A stretch of 64,000 bases of DNA, taken from NCBI RefSeq assembly GCF_003044565.1, contig NZ_POXG01000004.1:1-64000 (forward strand), in the 5' to 3' direction. Below the pieces are notes generated by a model. That model had not been told where the DNA came from, did not search any database, and saw only the letters and a program-made list of their open reading frames with translations. Positions 54,928-64,000 of the stretch are shown in pieces. This DNA comes from Neisseria sicca (GTDB lineage Bacteria; Pseudomonadota; Gammaproteobacteria; Burkholderiales; Neisseriaceae). How positions within the stretch are numbered: position 1 is the stretch's first letter; the number at the start of each line of letters is the position of its first letter. The position numbers and the translations under genes were made by a program.

Positions 54928-55761
54928 ATGGCAATCGTTAAAATGAAGCCAACTTCTGCAGGCCGTCGCGGCATGGTTCGCGTGGTAACAGAAGGTTTGC
55001 ACAAAGGTGCGCCTTATGCACCTTTGCTCGAAAAGAAAAATTCTACTGCCGGTCGTAACAATAATGGTCATATCACCACCCGTCACAAAGGCGGCGGTCA
55101 TAAACACCATTACCGTGTTGTAGACTTTAAACGTAACAAAGACGGTATCCCTGCAAAAGTAGAGCGTATCGAATACGATCCTAACCGTACTGCCTTCATT
55201 GCACTGTTGTGCTATGCAGACGGTGAGCGTCGCTACATCATCGCTCCTCGCGGTATTCAAGCTGGTGCTGTATTGGTTTCCGGTGCTGAAGCTGCCATCA
55301 AAGTAGGTAACACCCTGCCGATCCGCAACATCCCCGTTGGTACGACTATCCACTGTATCGAAATGAAACCTGGTAAAGGTGCACAAATTGCACGTTCTGC
55401 CGGTGCTTCTGCGGTATTGTTGGCTAAAGAAGGTGCATACGCTCAAGTCCGTCTGCGCTCTGGCGAAGTTCGTAAAATCAACGTAGATTGCCGTGCAACT
55501 ATCGGTGAGGTTGGTAACGAAGAGCAAAGCCTTAAGAAAATCGGTAAGGCCGGTGCTAATCGTTGGCGCGGTATTCGTCCGACCGTTCGTGGTGTTGTCA
55601 TGAACCCTGTCGATCACCCTCATGGTGGTGGTGAAGGTCGTACCGGTGAAGCTCGCGAACCAGTTAGCCCATGGGGTACTCCTGCTAAAGGCTACCGCAC
55701 TCGTAATAACAAACGCACGGATAACATGATTGTTCGTCGTCGTTACTCAAATAAAGGTTAA
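54928..55761 (+). CDS. rplB: 50S ribosomal protein L2
   Basis: 277 residues. [20 protein letters not shown] start, [20 protein letters not shown], and the peptidyl-transferase-region signature [20 protein letters not shown] with the conserved His. Tight spacing on both sides. Confidence 0.98.
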
Positions 55762-55766
55762 TTAGT

Positions 55767-56045
55767 ATGGCTCGTTCATTGAAAAAAGGCCCATATGTAG
55801 ACCTGCATTTGCTGAAAAAAGTAGATGCTGCTCGTGCAAGCAACGACAAGCGCCCGATTAAAACTTGGTCTCGTCGTTCTACCATTCTGCCTGACTTTAT
55901 CGGTCTGACCATTGCTGTACACAACGGTCGCACTCATGTGCCCGTTTTTATCAGTGATAACATGGTTGGTCATAAATTAGGTGAATTCTCATTGACCCGT
56001 ACCTTTAAAGGCCACTTGGCTGATAAAAAGGCTAAAAAGAAATAA
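55767..56045 (+). CDS. rpsS: 30S ribosomal protein S19
   Basis: 92 residues: [40 protein letters not shown] and [15 protein letters not shown]. It binds the 16S head with S13. Confidence 0.98.
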
Positions 56046-56053
56046 GGTGAATC

Positions 56054-56383
56054 ATGAGAGTAAATGCACAACATAAAAATGCCCGTATTTCAGCTCAAAA
56101 AGCTCGTTTGGTAGCTGATTTGATTCGTGGTAAAGACGTTGCCCAGGCTTTGAATATCTTGACTTTCAGCCCTAAAAAAGGTGCTGAGTTGATTAAAAAA
56201 GTATTGGAATCAGCTATTGCAAATGCCGAGCACAATAACGGTGCCGACATTGATGAGTTGAAAGTGGTAACTATCTTTGTTGACAAAGGTCCAAGCTTGA
56301 AACGATTCCAAGCTCGTGCCAAAGGTCGCGGTAACCGCATTGAAAAACAAACTTGTCATATCAACGTGACAGTGGGCAACTAA
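56054..56383 (+). CDS. rplV: 50S ribosomal protein L22
   Basis: 109 residues: the beta hairpin that lines the exit tunnel is included in [40 protein letters not shown] at the start is typical. Confidence 0.98.
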   Translation: MRVNAQHKNARISAQKARLVADLIRGKDVAQALNILTFSPKKGAELIKKVLESAIANAEHNNGADIDELKVVTIFVDKGPSLKRFQARAKGRGNRIEKQTCHINVTVGN

Positions 56384-56392
56384 GGAAAAGCT

Positions 56393-57088
56393 ATGGGACA
56401 AAAGATTAACCCTACAGGCTTTCGCCTGGCGGTAACTAAAGACTGGGCTTCAAAATGGTTTGCTAAAAGCACCGACTTTTCTGCTGTTTTGAAACAAGAC
56501 ATTGATGTTCGTAACTACCTGCGTAAAAAATTGGCGAATGCTTCTGTTGGTCGCGTAGTTATTGAACGTCCTGCAAAATCTGCACGCATTACCATCTACT
56601 CTGCCCGTCCGGGTGTTGTAATTGGTAAAAAAGGTGAGGATATCGAAGTTTTGAAACGTGATTTGCAAGCCCTGATGGGTGTGCCTGTTCATGTCAATAT
56701 CGAAGAAATTCGTAAACCTGAATTAGATGCGCAAATTATTGCTGATGGTATTGCACAGCAATTAGAAAAACGTGTTCAATTCCGCCGTGCTATGAAGCGC
56801 GCAATGCAAAATGCTATGCGTTCAGGAGCAAAAGGTATCAAGATTATGACTTCAGGTCGTCTGAATGGTGCGGATATTGCTCGTAGCGAATGGTATCGTG
56901 AAGGTCGTGTACCTCTGCATACTTTGCGTGCAAACGTAGATTATGCAACTAGCGAAGCCCATACTACTTATGGCGTGCTGGGTCTGAAAGTTTGGGTCTA
57001 TACTGAAGGTAATGTAAAGACTTCAGCTAAACCTGAGCATGAAAAGAAACAAAGAAAGGCAGGTGGACGTAATGCTGCAGCCAACTAG
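56393..57088 (+). CDS. rpsC: 30S ribosomal protein S3
   Basis: 231 residues: [20 protein letters not shown] domain with the GxxG in [17 protein letters not shown], and the S3 C-terminal domain with [13 protein letters not shown]. An AGGTCGTCTGAA uptake word lies within the coding sequence near 56855, encoding GRLN of that domain. The end overlaps rplP by 17 bp. Confidence 0.98.
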   Translation: MGQKINPTGFRLAVTKDWASKWFAKSTDFSAVLKQDIDVRNYLRKKLANASVGRVVIERPAKSARITIYSARPGVVIGKKGEDIEVLKRDLQALMGVPVHVNIEEIRKPELDAQIIADGIAQQLEKRVQFRRAMKRAMQNAMRSGAKGIKIMTSGRLNGADIARSEWYREGRVPLHTLRANVDYATSEAHTTYGVLGLKVWVYTEGNVKTSAKPEHEKKQRKAGGRNAAAN

Positions 57089-57488
57089 ACTGAAATACCG
57101 CAAGCAACAAAAAGGTCGCAATACTGGTATTGCTACTCGCGGTAACAAAGTAAGTTTCGGTGAGTTCGGTTTGAAAGCCGTTGGTCGTGGTCGTTTGACT
57201 GCCCGCCAAATCGAAGCTGCTCGTCGTACAATGACTCGCCACATTAAACGTGGTGGTCGTATTTGGATTCGTGTATTCCCTGATAAACCAATTACTGAAA
57301 AACCTATTCAAGTTCGTATGGGTGGCGGTAAAGGTAACGTGGAATATTACATTGCCGAAATTAAACCAGGCAAAGTGTTGTATGAAATGGACGGTGTTCC
57401 AGAGGCTCTGGCTCGTGAAGCATTTGAATTGGCTGCTGCCAAATTGCCTATTCCTACGACCTTTGTAGTAAGACAGGTAGGTCAATAA
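57072..57488 (+). CDS. rplP: 50S ribosomal protein L16
   Basis: 138 residues from [19 protein letters not shown]; the upstream in-frame Met at 57039 lies inside rpsC and is not used. AGGTGG precedes the chosen [23 protein letters not shown] is the family core. Confidence 0.97.
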   Translation: MLQPTRLKYRKQQKGRNTGIATRGNKVSFGEFGLKAVGRGRLTARQIEAARRTMTRHIKRGGRIWIRVFPDKPITEKPIQVRMGGGKGNVEYYIAEIKPGKVLYEMDGVPEALAREAFELAAAKLPIPTTFVVRQVGQ

Positions 57489-57679
57489 TGAAAGCAAATG
57501 AATTGAAAGACAAATCTATTGAGCAATTAAATGCAGATTTGTTGGACTTGTTGAAGGCTCAGTTTGGCTTACGTATGCAAAACGCAACTGGTCAATTGGG
57601 TAAACCAAGCGAATTAAAACGTGTACGTCGCGATATTGCTCGTATTAAAACCATTTTAACTGAAAAAGGTGCTAAGTAA
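57488..57679 (+). CDS. rpmC: 50S ribosomal protein L29
   Basis: 63 residues, two-helix protein: [20 protein letters not shown] and [21 protein letters not shown] overlap with rplP. Confidence 0.97.
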   Translation: MKANELKDKSIEQLNADLLDLLKAQFGLRMQNATGQLGKPSELKRVRRDIARIKTILTEKGAK

Positions 57680-57942
57680 TGAGCGAAAATAAAAATGTTC
57701 GTACTTTGCAAGGCAAAGTGGTAAGCGACAAAATGGACAAAACTGTCACAGTGTTGGTTGAGCGTAAAGTAAAACACCCTCTGTACGGTAAAATTATCCG
57801 TTTATCAACTAAAATCCATGCCCATGATGAAAATAATCAATATGGAATTGGTGATGTAGTGGTAATTGCGGAATCTCGTCCACTGTCAAAAACCAAATCT
57901 TGGGTTGTTAAAGAACTGGTTGAGAAAGCACGTACTGTTTAA
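57679..57942 (+). CDS. rpsQ: 30S ribosomal protein S17
   Basis: 87 residues: [35 protein letters not shown] and the typical [12 protein letters not shown]. It is the last gene before a 225-bp gap at the S10/spc boundary. Confidence 0.97.
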   Translation: MSENKNVRTLQGKVVSDKMDKTVTVLVERKVKHPLYGKIIRLSTKIHAHDENNQYGIGDVVVIAESRPLSKTKSWVVKELVEKARTV

Positions 57943-58167
57943 AATTTAAGACAGTTAGCTTCAATAAGAAACGAAGTGTTGCGCCAAAGTGAATTTGCGT
58001 GTAAACTTCGTTTCTTATCTTTCAGTTTCTTCTGGAAGTTTCTTCCCTTCGGGATCCAAGACTGGTTTACTAGAACCGTGATGGTTTCATTTAGTTAGCT
58101 TAATTTAAATAGGTGAGCGAGCTATATGAAAATGGTAAATTAAGTTGGTTAATTTAAAGGTACTAAT
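57943..58167 (+). promoter_or_regulatory. S10/spc boundary region with a strong stem-loop
   Basis: The only large gap in the cluster. ATAAGAAACGAAGT (57964) pairs perfectly over 14 bp with ACTTCGTTTCTTAT (58005) across a 27-base loop, followed by TTTC. A shorter inverted repeat (GAAGTTTCTTCCC / GGGATCC region) follows. The last ~100 bp are AT-rich and likely contain the spc promoter. In E. coli a promoter lies at this same junction. Terminator-then-promoter or mRNA processing are both possible. Confidence 0.65.
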
Positions 58168-58536
58168 ATGATTCAAATGCAGACCATCTTAGATGTGGCT
58201 GATAACTCTGGTGCGCGTCGCGTGATGTGTATCAAGGTATTGGGCGGATCTAAGCGTCGCTACGCTTCTGTTGGCGATATTATTAAAGTCGCAGTTAAAG
58301 ATGCGGCCCCACGTGGTCGTGTCAAAAAAGGTGATGTGTACAATGCAGTTGTTGTTCGTACTGCTAAAGGTGTGCGTCGTCCTGATGGTGCGTTGATTAA
58401 ATTCGATAACAACGCCGCCGTGTTGTTAAACAATAAACTTGAACCTCTGGGTACCCGTATTTTTGGTCCGGTAACCCGTGAGTTGCGTACTGAGCGATTT
58501 ATGAAAATCGTTTCATTGGCGCCTGAAGTGTTATAA
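58168..58536 (+). CDS. rplN: 50S ribosomal protein L14
   Basis: 122 residues: [40 protein letters not shown] and [13 protein letters not shown]. First gene of the spc-type segment. Confidence 0.98.
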   Translation: MIQMQTILDVADNSGARRVMCIKVLGGSKRRYASVGDIIKVAVKDAAPRGRVKKGDVYNAVVVRTAKGVRRPDGALIKFDNNAAVLLNNKLEPLGTRIFGPVTRELRTERFMKIVSLAPEVL

Positions 58537-58547
58537 GGAATAGCGCG

Positions 58548-58871
58548 ATGAATAAAATCATTAAAGGTGACCAAGTTGTTGTGATCACTGGTAAGGATAA
58601 AGGTAAGCAAGGTCAAGTAGTTCGCGTATTAGGCGGTAAAGTTGTTGTTGAAGGTGTTAACGTTGTAAAACGTCATCAAAAACCTAATCCGATGCGTGGT
58701 GTTGAGGGTGGTATTGTTTCGAAAGAAATGCCGTTGGATATTTCTAATGTTGCAATTCTGAATCCGGAAACTAATAAAGCAGACCGTGTTGGTGTTAAAC
58801 TGATTGAAAATGAAGGCAAAGTGAAGCGCGTTCGTTTCTTCAAATCAAATGGCTCTGTTATTGGAGCATAA
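58548..58871 (+). CDS. rplX: 50S ribosomal protein L24
   Basis: 107 residues with the KOW motif near the start ([20 protein letters not shown]) and [20 protein letters not shown]. An early assembly protein. Confidence 0.98.
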   Translation: MNKIIKGDQVVVITGKDKGKQGQVVRVLGGKVVVEGVNVVKRHQKPNPMRGVEGGIVSKEMPLDISNVAILNPETNKADRVGVKLIENEGKVKRVRFFKSNGSVIGA

Positions 58872-58880
58872 GGAGATAAC

Positions 58881-59420
58881 ATGGCTCGTTTGAGAGAGTT
58901 TTATAAAGATACAGTTGTTCCTGAATTGGTTAAGCAGTTTGGTTACAAATCAGTAATGGAAGTTCCTCGTATTGAAAAAATCACTTTAAATATGGGTGTT
59001 AGAGAGGCTGTTGCTGATAAAAAAGTTATGGAGCATGCGGTATCTGATTTGGAAAAAATTGCTGGTCAAAAGCCAGTAGTTACTGTTGCTCGTAAATCTA
59101 TCGCTGGCTTTAAAATTCGCGATAATTATCCTGTAGGTTGCAAAGTAACATTACGTCGTGATCAAATGTTCGAATTCTTGGATCGTTTGATTACTATTGC
59201 ATTACCTCGAGTGCGTGACTTCCGTGGTGTAAGTGGCAAATCTTTTGATGGCCGTGGTAATTACAATATGGGTGTTCGCGAGCAAATCATTTTCCCGGAA
59301 ATTGAATACGATAAAATTGATGCTTTGCGTGGTTTGAATATTACTATTACAACTACTGCAAAAACTGATGAAGAAGCTAAAGCTTTATTGTCGCTGTTCA
59401 AGTTTCCGTTTAAAGGATAA
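58881..59420 (+). CDS. rplE: 50S ribosomal protein L5
   Basis: 179 residues: [40 protein letters not shown] and the C-terminal [20 protein letters not shown]. It binds 5S rRNA and contacts S13. Confidence 0.98.
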   Translation: MARLREFYKDTVVPELVKQFGYKSVMEVPRIEKITLNMGVREAVADKKVMEHAVSDLEKIAGQKPVVTVARKSIAGFKIRDNYPVGCKVTLRRDQMFEFLDRLITIALPRVRDFRGVSGKSFDGRGNYNMGVREQIIFPEIEYDKIDALRGLNITITTTAKTDEEAKALLSLFKFPFKG

Positions 59421-59422
59421 TC

Positions 59423-59728
59423 ATGGCTAAGAAAGCACTTATTAATCGTGAACTGAAACGTCAAGCTTTGGCGAAAAAGTTTGCAGCCAAACGTGAGGAA
59501 ATTTTTGCTGTTATTAATGATGCGAATGCAACTGAAGAGGAGCGTTTTGAAGCTCGTCTGAAATTCCAATCCATTCCACGTAATGCAGCTCCTGTACGTC
59601 AACGCCGTCGTTGTGCTTTGACAGGTCGTCCTCGTGGTACTTTCCGTAAATTCGGTTTGGGTCGTATTAAAATCCGTGAAATCGCTATGCGTGGCGAGAT
59701 TCCGGGTGTTGTTAAAGCTAGCTGGTAA
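59423..59728 (+). CDS. rpsN: 30S ribosomal protein S14, long zinc-free form
   Basis: 101 residues: [40 protein letters not shown]. The CxxC zinc pairs of the short form are absent, so this is the C- (zinc-independent) paralogue. A CGTCTGAAA uptake fragment lies near 59555. Confidence 0.97.
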   Translation: MAKKALINRELKRQALAKKFAAKREEIFAVINDANATEEERFEARLKFQSIPRNAAPVRQRRRCALTGRPRGTFRKFGLGRIKIREIAMRGEIPGVVKASW

Positions 59729-59742
59729 TAGGAGTATTAATA

Positions 59743-60135
59743 ATGAGTATGCATGATCCTATTTCCGATATGTTGACTCGTATTCGTAATGCGCAACGTG
59801 CCAATAAGGTAGTAGTTGCCATGCCTTCTTCCAAATTAAAGTGTGCAATTGCAAAAGTCTTGAAAGAAGAGGGTTATATCGAGGATTTTTCGGTTTCTGC
59901 TGATGCGAAACCGGTATTGGAAATTCAATTGAAATACTATGCAGGTCGCCCTGTGATTGAGCAAATTAAACGTGTTTCACGTCCAGGTTTGCGTATTTAC
60001 AAAGCTTCTAGCGAAATTCCTAATGTTATGAATGGCTTAGGTATCGCTATTGTTAGTACTTCTAAAGGTGTGATGACTGACCGCAAGGCTCGTTCTGAGG
60101 GTGTTGGTGGTGAGTTGTTGTGCATCGTAGCCTAG
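59743..60135 (+). CDS. rpsH: 30S ribosomal protein S8
   Basis: 130 residues: [20 protein letters not shown] and [20 protein letters not shown]. In E. coli S8 represses the spc operon through the L5 region mRNA. Confidence 0.98.
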   Translation: MSMHDPISDMLTRIRNAQRANKVVVAMPSSKLKCAIAKVLKEEGYIEDFSVSADAKPVLEIQLKYYAGRPVIEQIKRVSRPGLRIYKASSEIPNVMNGLGIAIVSTSKGVMTDRKARSEGVGGELLCIVA

Positions 60136-60148
60136 TGGAGAAAAGTAA

Positions 60149-60682
60149 ATGTCACGTGTCGCAAAAAACCCAGTGACTGTTCCTGCTGGTGTAGAAGTAA
60201 AATTTGGAACAGAAGCATTGGTTATCAAGGGTAAGAATGGTGAGTTGTCTTTCCCTTTGCATTCTGATGTAGCCATTGAATTAAACGATGGTAAATTGAC
60301 TTTTGCTGCAAAAAATGACAGTAAACAGGCAAATGCTATGTCTGGTACTGCCCGTGCATTAGTTAATAATATGGTTAAAGGTGTTTCTGAAGGTTTTGAG
60401 AAAAAACTGCAGTTGATTGGTGTGGGTTACCGTGCTCAAGCTCAAGGCAAAGTTTTAAACTTGTCTTTAGGTTTTTCCCATCCAATCGTATATGAAATGC
60501 CTGAAGGTGTTTCTGTTCAAACCCCTAGCCAAACAGAAATCGTTTTGACTGGTGCAGATAAACAAGTGATTGGTCAAGTTGCTGCTGAAATTCGTGCTTT
60601 CCGTTCTCCTGAACCTTATAAAGGTAAAGGTGTTCGTTATGTAGGCGAAGTGGTAGTGATGAAAGAAGCCAAGAAAAAATAA
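60149..60682 (+). CDS. rplF: 50S ribosomal protein L6
   Basis: 177 residues, two duplicated domains: [20 protein letters not shown] start and the signature [20 protein letters not shown]. It lies near the sarcin-ricin loop. Confidence 0.98.
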   Translation: MSRVAKNPVTVPAGVEVKFGTEALVIKGKNGELSFPLHSDVAIELNDGKLTFAAKNDSKQANAMSGTARALVNNMVKGVSEGFEKKLQLIGVGYRAQAQGKVLNLSLGFSHPIVYEMPEGVSVQTPSQTEIVLTGADKQVIGQVAAEIRAFRSPEPYKGKGVRYVGEVVVMKEAKKK

Positions 60683-60695
60683 TTGAGGTTCACTA

Positions 60696-61049
60696 ATGGA
60701 TAAACATGCAACCCGACTCCGTCGTGCACGCAAAACCCGTGCGCGAATTGCGGACTTGAAAATGGTAAGATTATGTGTGTTCCGTAGCAATAATCATATT
60801 TATGCTCAAGTAATTAGTGCTGAAGGTGATAAAGTATTGGCTCAAGCCTCTACATTGGAAGCTGAGGTACGTGGTAGCCTGAAATCTGGTAGCAACGTCG
60901 AAGCAGCTGCAGTGGTTGGCAAGCGTATTGCTGAGAAAGCTAAAGCAGTAGGTGTAGAAAAAGTTGCTTTTGATCGTTCAGGTTTCCAATATCACGGTCG
61001 TGTGAAAGCTTTGGCTGAAGCTGCACGTGAAAATGGTTTAAGCTTCTAA
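60696..61049 (+). CDS. rplR: 50S ribosomal protein L18
   Basis: 117 residues: [20 protein letters not shown] basic start and [20 protein letters not shown]. It binds 5S rRNA. Confidence 0.98.
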   Translation: MDKHATRLRRARKTRARIADLKMVRLCVFRSNNHIYAQVISAEGDKVLAQASTLEAEVRGSLKSGSNVEAAAVVGKRIAEKAKAVGVEKVAFDRSGFQYHGRVKALAEAARENGLSF

Positions 61050-61066
61050 TAATTGGAGACTTTCAG

Positions 61067-61585
61067 ATGGCAAAACATGAAATTGAAGAACGCGGTGACG
61101 GCCTGATTGAAAAAATGGTCGCAGTTAATCGTGTGACTAAAGTAGTTAAAGGTGGTCGTATCATGGCTTTCTCTGCACTAACTGTTGTTGGTGATGGAGA
61201 TGGTCGTATTGGTATGGGCAAAGGTAAGTCAAAAGAAGTGCCGGTAGCTGTTCAAAAAGCAATGGATCAGGCTCGTCGCTCTATGATTAAAGTACCTCTA
61301 AAAAATGGTACGATTCATCATGAGGTTATTGGACGTCATGGCGCTACCAAAGTCTTTATGCAGCCTGCTAAAGAAGGTAGTGGTGTAAAGGCGGGTGGTC
61401 CTATGCGCTTAGTTTTTGATGCTATGGGTATTCATAACATTTCTGCTAAAGTGCATGGTTCTACAAATCCTTATAACATTGTACGAGCTACATTAGACGG
61501 TTTGTCTAAGTTGTATACACCTGCAGATATTGCTGCTAAACGTGGCTTAACAGTAGAAGACATTTTAGGAGCAAGCCATGACTGA
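61067..61585 (+). CDS. rpsE: 30S ribosomal protein S5
   Basis: 172 residues: the spectinomycin-site loop [20 protein letters not shown] is wild type in appearance, and [20 protein letters not shown] is typical. It overlaps rpmD by 8 bp. Confidence 0.98.
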   Translation: MAKHEIEERGDGLIEKMVAVNRVTKVVKGGRIMAFSALTVVGDGDGRIGMGKGKSKEVPVAVQKAMDQARRSMIKVPLKNGTIHHEVIGRHGATKVFMQPAKEGSGVKAGGPMRLVFDAMGIHNISAKVHGSTNPYNIVRATLDGLSKLYTPADIAAKRGLTVEDILGASHD

Positions 61586-61763
61586 GCAAAAAAAGATTAA
61601 AGTTACATTGGTGAAGAGCCTGATTGGTACAATTGAATCTCATCGTGCATGTGCTCGTGGTTTAGGTTTGCGTCATCGTGAGCATACAGTAGAGGTTTTA
61701 GATACCCCTCAAAACCGTGGCATGATTAACAAAATCAGCTACTTGTTGAAAGTGGAGTCTTGA
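61578..61763 (+). CDS. rpmD: 50S ribosomal protein L30
   Basis: 61 residues: [20 protein letters not shown] and [20 protein letters not shown]. Confidence 0.97.
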   Translation: MTEQKKIKVTLVKSLIGTIESHRACARGLGLRHREHTVEVLDTPQNRGMINKISYLLKVES

Positions 61764-61764
61764 T

Positions 61765-62199
61765 ATGTTTCTAAATTCTATTCAACCTGCTGAGGGTGCT
61801 ACCTACGCCCGTCGTCGTGTGGGTCGTGGTATTGGTAGCGGTTTAGGTAAAACCGGTGGTCGTGGTCATAAAGGTCAAAAAAGCCGTTCTGGTGGTTTTC
61901 ATAAAGTAGGTTTTGAAGGTGGTCAAATGCCTTTACAACGTCGCCTGCCAAAACGTGGTTTTAAATCATTGACTGCTGCTGCAAATGCTGAGATTCGTTT
62001 GAGTGAATTGAACTTACTGGCTGTAAATGAGATTGATGTATTGGTTCTCAAGCAAGCTGGGTTGGTTTCTGCAGCTGTTTCTAATGTGAAAGTTATTGCC
62101 TCTGGTGAGCTTTCAAAAGCTGTTGTCCTGAAAGGCATTAAGGCCACTAAGGGTGCTAAAGCAGCGATTGAAGCTGCTGGTGGTAAAGTGGAAGAATAA
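61765..62199 (+). CDS. rplO: 50S ribosomal protein L15
   Basis: 144 residues: [40 protein letters not shown] and [16 protein letters not shown]. Tight 1-bp spacing to rpmD. Confidence 0.98.
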   Translation: MFLNSIQPAEGATYARRRVGRGIGSGLGKTGGRGHKGQKSRSGGFHKVGFEGGQMPLQRRLPKRGFKSLTAAANAEIRLSELNLLAVNEIDVLVLKQAGLVSAAVSNVKVIASGELSKAVVLKGIKATKGAKAAIEAAGGKVEE

Positions 62200-62212
62200 G
62201 GCTTGCATTATA

Positions 62213-63526
62213 GTGGCTAATCAACAATCTTTATCAGGCTTGTCCAAATTTGGAGATCTGAAAAAACGCCTAACGTTTCTTTTAGGGGCGTTAGTTGTTT
62301 TTCGTATTGGTGCTCATATCCCAGTACCCGGCGTAGATGCTGTTGCTTTAGCTAAATTATATGAAAGCGCTGGGAACGGCATACTAGGCATGTTGAACAT
62401 GTTTTCTGGTGGTTCGTTAGAGCGCTTTAGTATATTTGCAATTGGCATAATGCCATATATTTCAGCATCAATAATTATTCAGCTGGCCTCGGAAATTATT
62501 CCTTCTTTAAAGGCTTTAAAAAAGGAAGGAGAGGCGGGTCGAAAAGTTATTACAAAATATACAAGATATGGTACGGTGCTATTGGCCATCTTACAGAGTT
62601 TTGGTGTAGCTACTTTTGTATTCCAGCAAGGCGTGGTTGTTACTAATTCTTTGGAGTTCCATATTTCTACTGTAGTCAGCTTAGTCACAGGTACAATGTT
62701 CCTGATGTGGTTAGGTGAGCAGATTACAGAGCGAGGGATTGGGAATGGTATTTCCTTGATTATTACTGCTGGTATTGCTGCCGGTATACCTTCCGGTATC
62801 GCAAGATTATTAGCTTTAACGAGTCAAGGGGCAATTGGTATGCCGACGGCTGTGTCAATTGTTATTGGTGCGTTACTGTTAATTTATATTGTTGTATATT
62901 TTGAAAGTGCTCAGCGTAAAGTTCCTGTGCATTATGCAAAACGCCAAGTTGGCAGTGGTGTAATGCAGGGTTCAAATACGCATATGCCCTTTAAGTTGAA
63001 TATGGCAGGCGTAATACCTCCCATTTTTGCGTCAAGTATTATTTTGTTTCCGTCCACTTTGTTAAGTTGGTTTGGTTCTAGTGATACAGGCAGTTTGTTG
63101 CATAAAATTGCTGGTTTGCTTCAGCATGGACAAGCTTTGTATATTTTGCTATTTACAGTAGCAATTATTTTCTTCTGCTATTTTTATACAGCCTTAGTTT
63201 TTAGTCCAAAAGAAATGGCGGAGAATTTGAAGAAAAGTGGCGCTTTCGTGCCAGGAATTCGACCTGGTAAGCAAACTTCGCAATATCTGGAACAGGTTGT
63301 GTTGCGTCTCACTTTATTTGGTGCGTTATATATTACAACTATTTGTTTAATTCCAGAGTTCTTGACAACAGCTTTGAATGTTCCTTTTTATTTGGGTGGT
63401 ACATCTTTACTAATTTTAGTTGTAGTGACAATGGACTTTAGTACCCAAATTAACTCTTACCGCATGACTCAGCAATATGAGAGTTTAATGAGCGGTCTTG
63501 ATATGAAATCTTTATCACGTAAGTAG
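62213..63526 (+). CDS. secY: Preprotein translocase subunit SecY
   Basis: 437 residues, ten membrane helices. I start it at GTG 62213 ([20 protein letters not shown]), the conserved N-terminus; the open frame runs back into rplO from an ATG at 62153, which would add 20 residues of shadow sequence. The plug helix region ([17 protein letters not shown]), [20 protein letters not shown] and the C-terminal [11 protein letters not shown] are present. It forms the Sec channel with SecE and SecG. The start codon and weak AAGG site suggest reduced translation relative to the ribosomal genes. Confidence 0.97.
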   Translation: MANQQSLSGLSKFGDLKKRLTFLLGALVVFRIGAHIPVPGVDAVALAKLYESAGNGILGMLNMFSGGSLERFSIFAIGIMPYISASIIIQLASEIIPSLKALKKEGEAGRKVITKYTRYGTVLLAILQSFGVATFVFQQGVVVTNSLEFHISTVVSLVTGTMFLMWLGEQITERGIGNGISLIITAGIAAGIPSGIARLLALTSQGAIGMPTAVSIVIGALLLIYIVVYFESAQRKVPVHYAKRQVGSGVMQGSNTHMPFKLNMAGVIPPIFASSIILFPSTLLSWFGSSDTGSLLHKIAGLLQHGQALYILLFTVAIIFFCYFYTALVFSPKEMAENLKKSGAFVPGIRPGKQTSQYLEQVVLRLTLFGALYITTICLIPEFLTTALNVPFYLGGTSLLILVVVTMDFSTQINSYRMTQQYESLMSGLDMKSLSRK

Positions 63527-63530
63527 AATT

Positions 63531-63749
63531 ATGGCTAAAGAAGATACCATACAAATGCAGGGGGAGATTCTTGAAACTCTGCCTAACGCAACTTTTAAAG
63601 TAAAGCTTGAGAATGACCATGTTGTATTAGGTCATATTTCCGGGAAAATGCGTATGCACTATATCCGGATCTCTCCAGGGGATAAGGTGACGGTAGAACT
63701 GACACCTTATGATTTAACTCGAGCTCGGATTGTCTTCCGAGCTAGATAA
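63531..63749 (+). CDS. infA: Translation initiation factor IF-1
   Basis: 72 residues, OB fold: [40 protein letters not shown] and [16 protein letters not shown]. Located between secY and rpmJ, the usual betaproteobacterial position. Confidence 0.98.
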   Translation: MAKEDTIQMQGEILETLPNATFKVKLENDHVVLGHISGKMRMHYIRISPGDKVTVELTPYDLTRARIVFRAR

Positions 63750-63768
63750 AACGATATAAGGAAATATA

Positions 63769-63882
63769 ATGCGTGTACAACCGTCTGTAAAGAAAATTTG
63801 CCGCAACTGTAAGATTATCCGTCGTAATCGAGTAGTTCGTGTAATTTGTACTGATCCTCGTCACAAACAACGTCAAGGCTAA
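63769..63882 (+). CDS. rpmJ: 50S ribosomal protein L36, zinc-binding form
   Basis: 37 residues: [20 protein letters not shown] followed by [17 protein letters not shown]. The CxxC...C...H set forms the zinc ribbon (C+ form). AAGGAAA lies just before the ATG. Confidence 0.97.
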   Translation: MRVQPSVKKICRNCKIIRRNRVVRVICTDPRHKQRQG

Positions 63883-63947
63883 GGGAACTTTTCTTTTAGT
63901 AAGACTTTGTGGTATAGTGACGAACTTTGCCGTTTAAAGGAAAAAAT

Positions 63948-64000
63948 ATGGCTCGTATTGCAGGGGTGAATATCCCTAATAATGCACATATCGTAATTGG
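63948..64000 (+). CDS. rpsM: 30S ribosomal protein S13, 5' end only
   Basis: The first 17 codons (MARIAGVNIPNNAHIVI) are present before the window ends; the start matches the conserved S13 N-terminus. AAAGGAAAA precedes the ATG. A TATAGT hexamer 35 bp upstream may mark a separate promoter for the alpha-type segment. Confidence 0.95.
   Translation, partial: MARIAGVNIPNNAHIVI

Overview
The window is a chromosomal segment of a commensal Neisseria. The uptake word AGGTCGTCTGAAA, on both strands and often as inverted pairs behind genes, is the DNA uptake sequence (DUS) dialect I remember for the N. mucosa / N. sicca / N. macacae group, not the meningococcal ATGCCGTCTGAA. Correia elements (TATAGTGGATTAA ends), dRS3-type repeats and proteins close to meningococcal FetA, EfeB, SecY and the ribosomal proteins agree. 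Species is not decidable from this sequence alone.

Layout. 1-7.6 kb: 3' end of a trimeric autotransporter adhesin, a nitronate monooxygenase, a three-unit tandem array of hairpin-rich repeats, glmU, two small lipoproteins, a HAD nucleotidase, a ThiB-like binding protein and a third lipoprotein. 7.7-10.2 kb: an AT-rich island holding a complete HaeIII-like (GGCC) restriction-modification system with its own small regulator, next to a short relic resembling a polymorphic-toxin tail. 10.4-19.1 kb: ABC exporter, patatin-like lipoprotein, luxS, cyaY/lptM/lysA, prmC, folD and a Pro-Arg-His tRNA cluster. 19.2-25.5 kb: a decayed small-gene pair, the ferric-enterobactin receptor fetA, groES-groEL behind a heat-shock-type promoter, a membrane protein and tRNA-Phe. 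25.7-35.9 kb: two tandem Sel1-type lipoprotein paralogues, one frameshifted by an 8-bp duplication, then dinG, glmS, purB and a YdcF-type protein. 36-38 kb: a coiled-coil/SH3 lipoprotein, a MITE-like palindrome, a foreign-looking gene whose terminator carries a Haemophilus uptake word, and a broken copy of the lipoprotein gene. 38-47 kb: sstT, tamA, pncC and an efeUOB ferrous-iron uptake locus with a candidate Fur site. 47.5-53 kb: an IS3-family element inserted in the loop of a DUS-pair terminator, a FadL-type porin, pyruvate kinase and a membrane protein. 53.3-64 kb: the S10-spc ribosomal protein cluster from rplC to the first codons of rpsM, with secY, infA and rpmJ; rpsJ is not in its usual place before rplC.

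Iron acquisition appears twice (fetA and efeUOB), each behind a candidate Fur-type AT palindrome. Envelope biogenesis is well represented (tamA, lptM, several lipoproteins, glmU/glmS for UDP-GlcNAc). Accessory DNA is concentrated at 7.7-10.2 kb, 36-38 kb and 47.5-48.7 kb. I saw no prophage, CRISPR array, rRNA or clearly novel multigene system. The most unusual loci are the restriction island with its toxin-like relic, the Pasteurellaceae-like insertion at 37.3-37.8 kb, and several repeat-driven gene disruptions.
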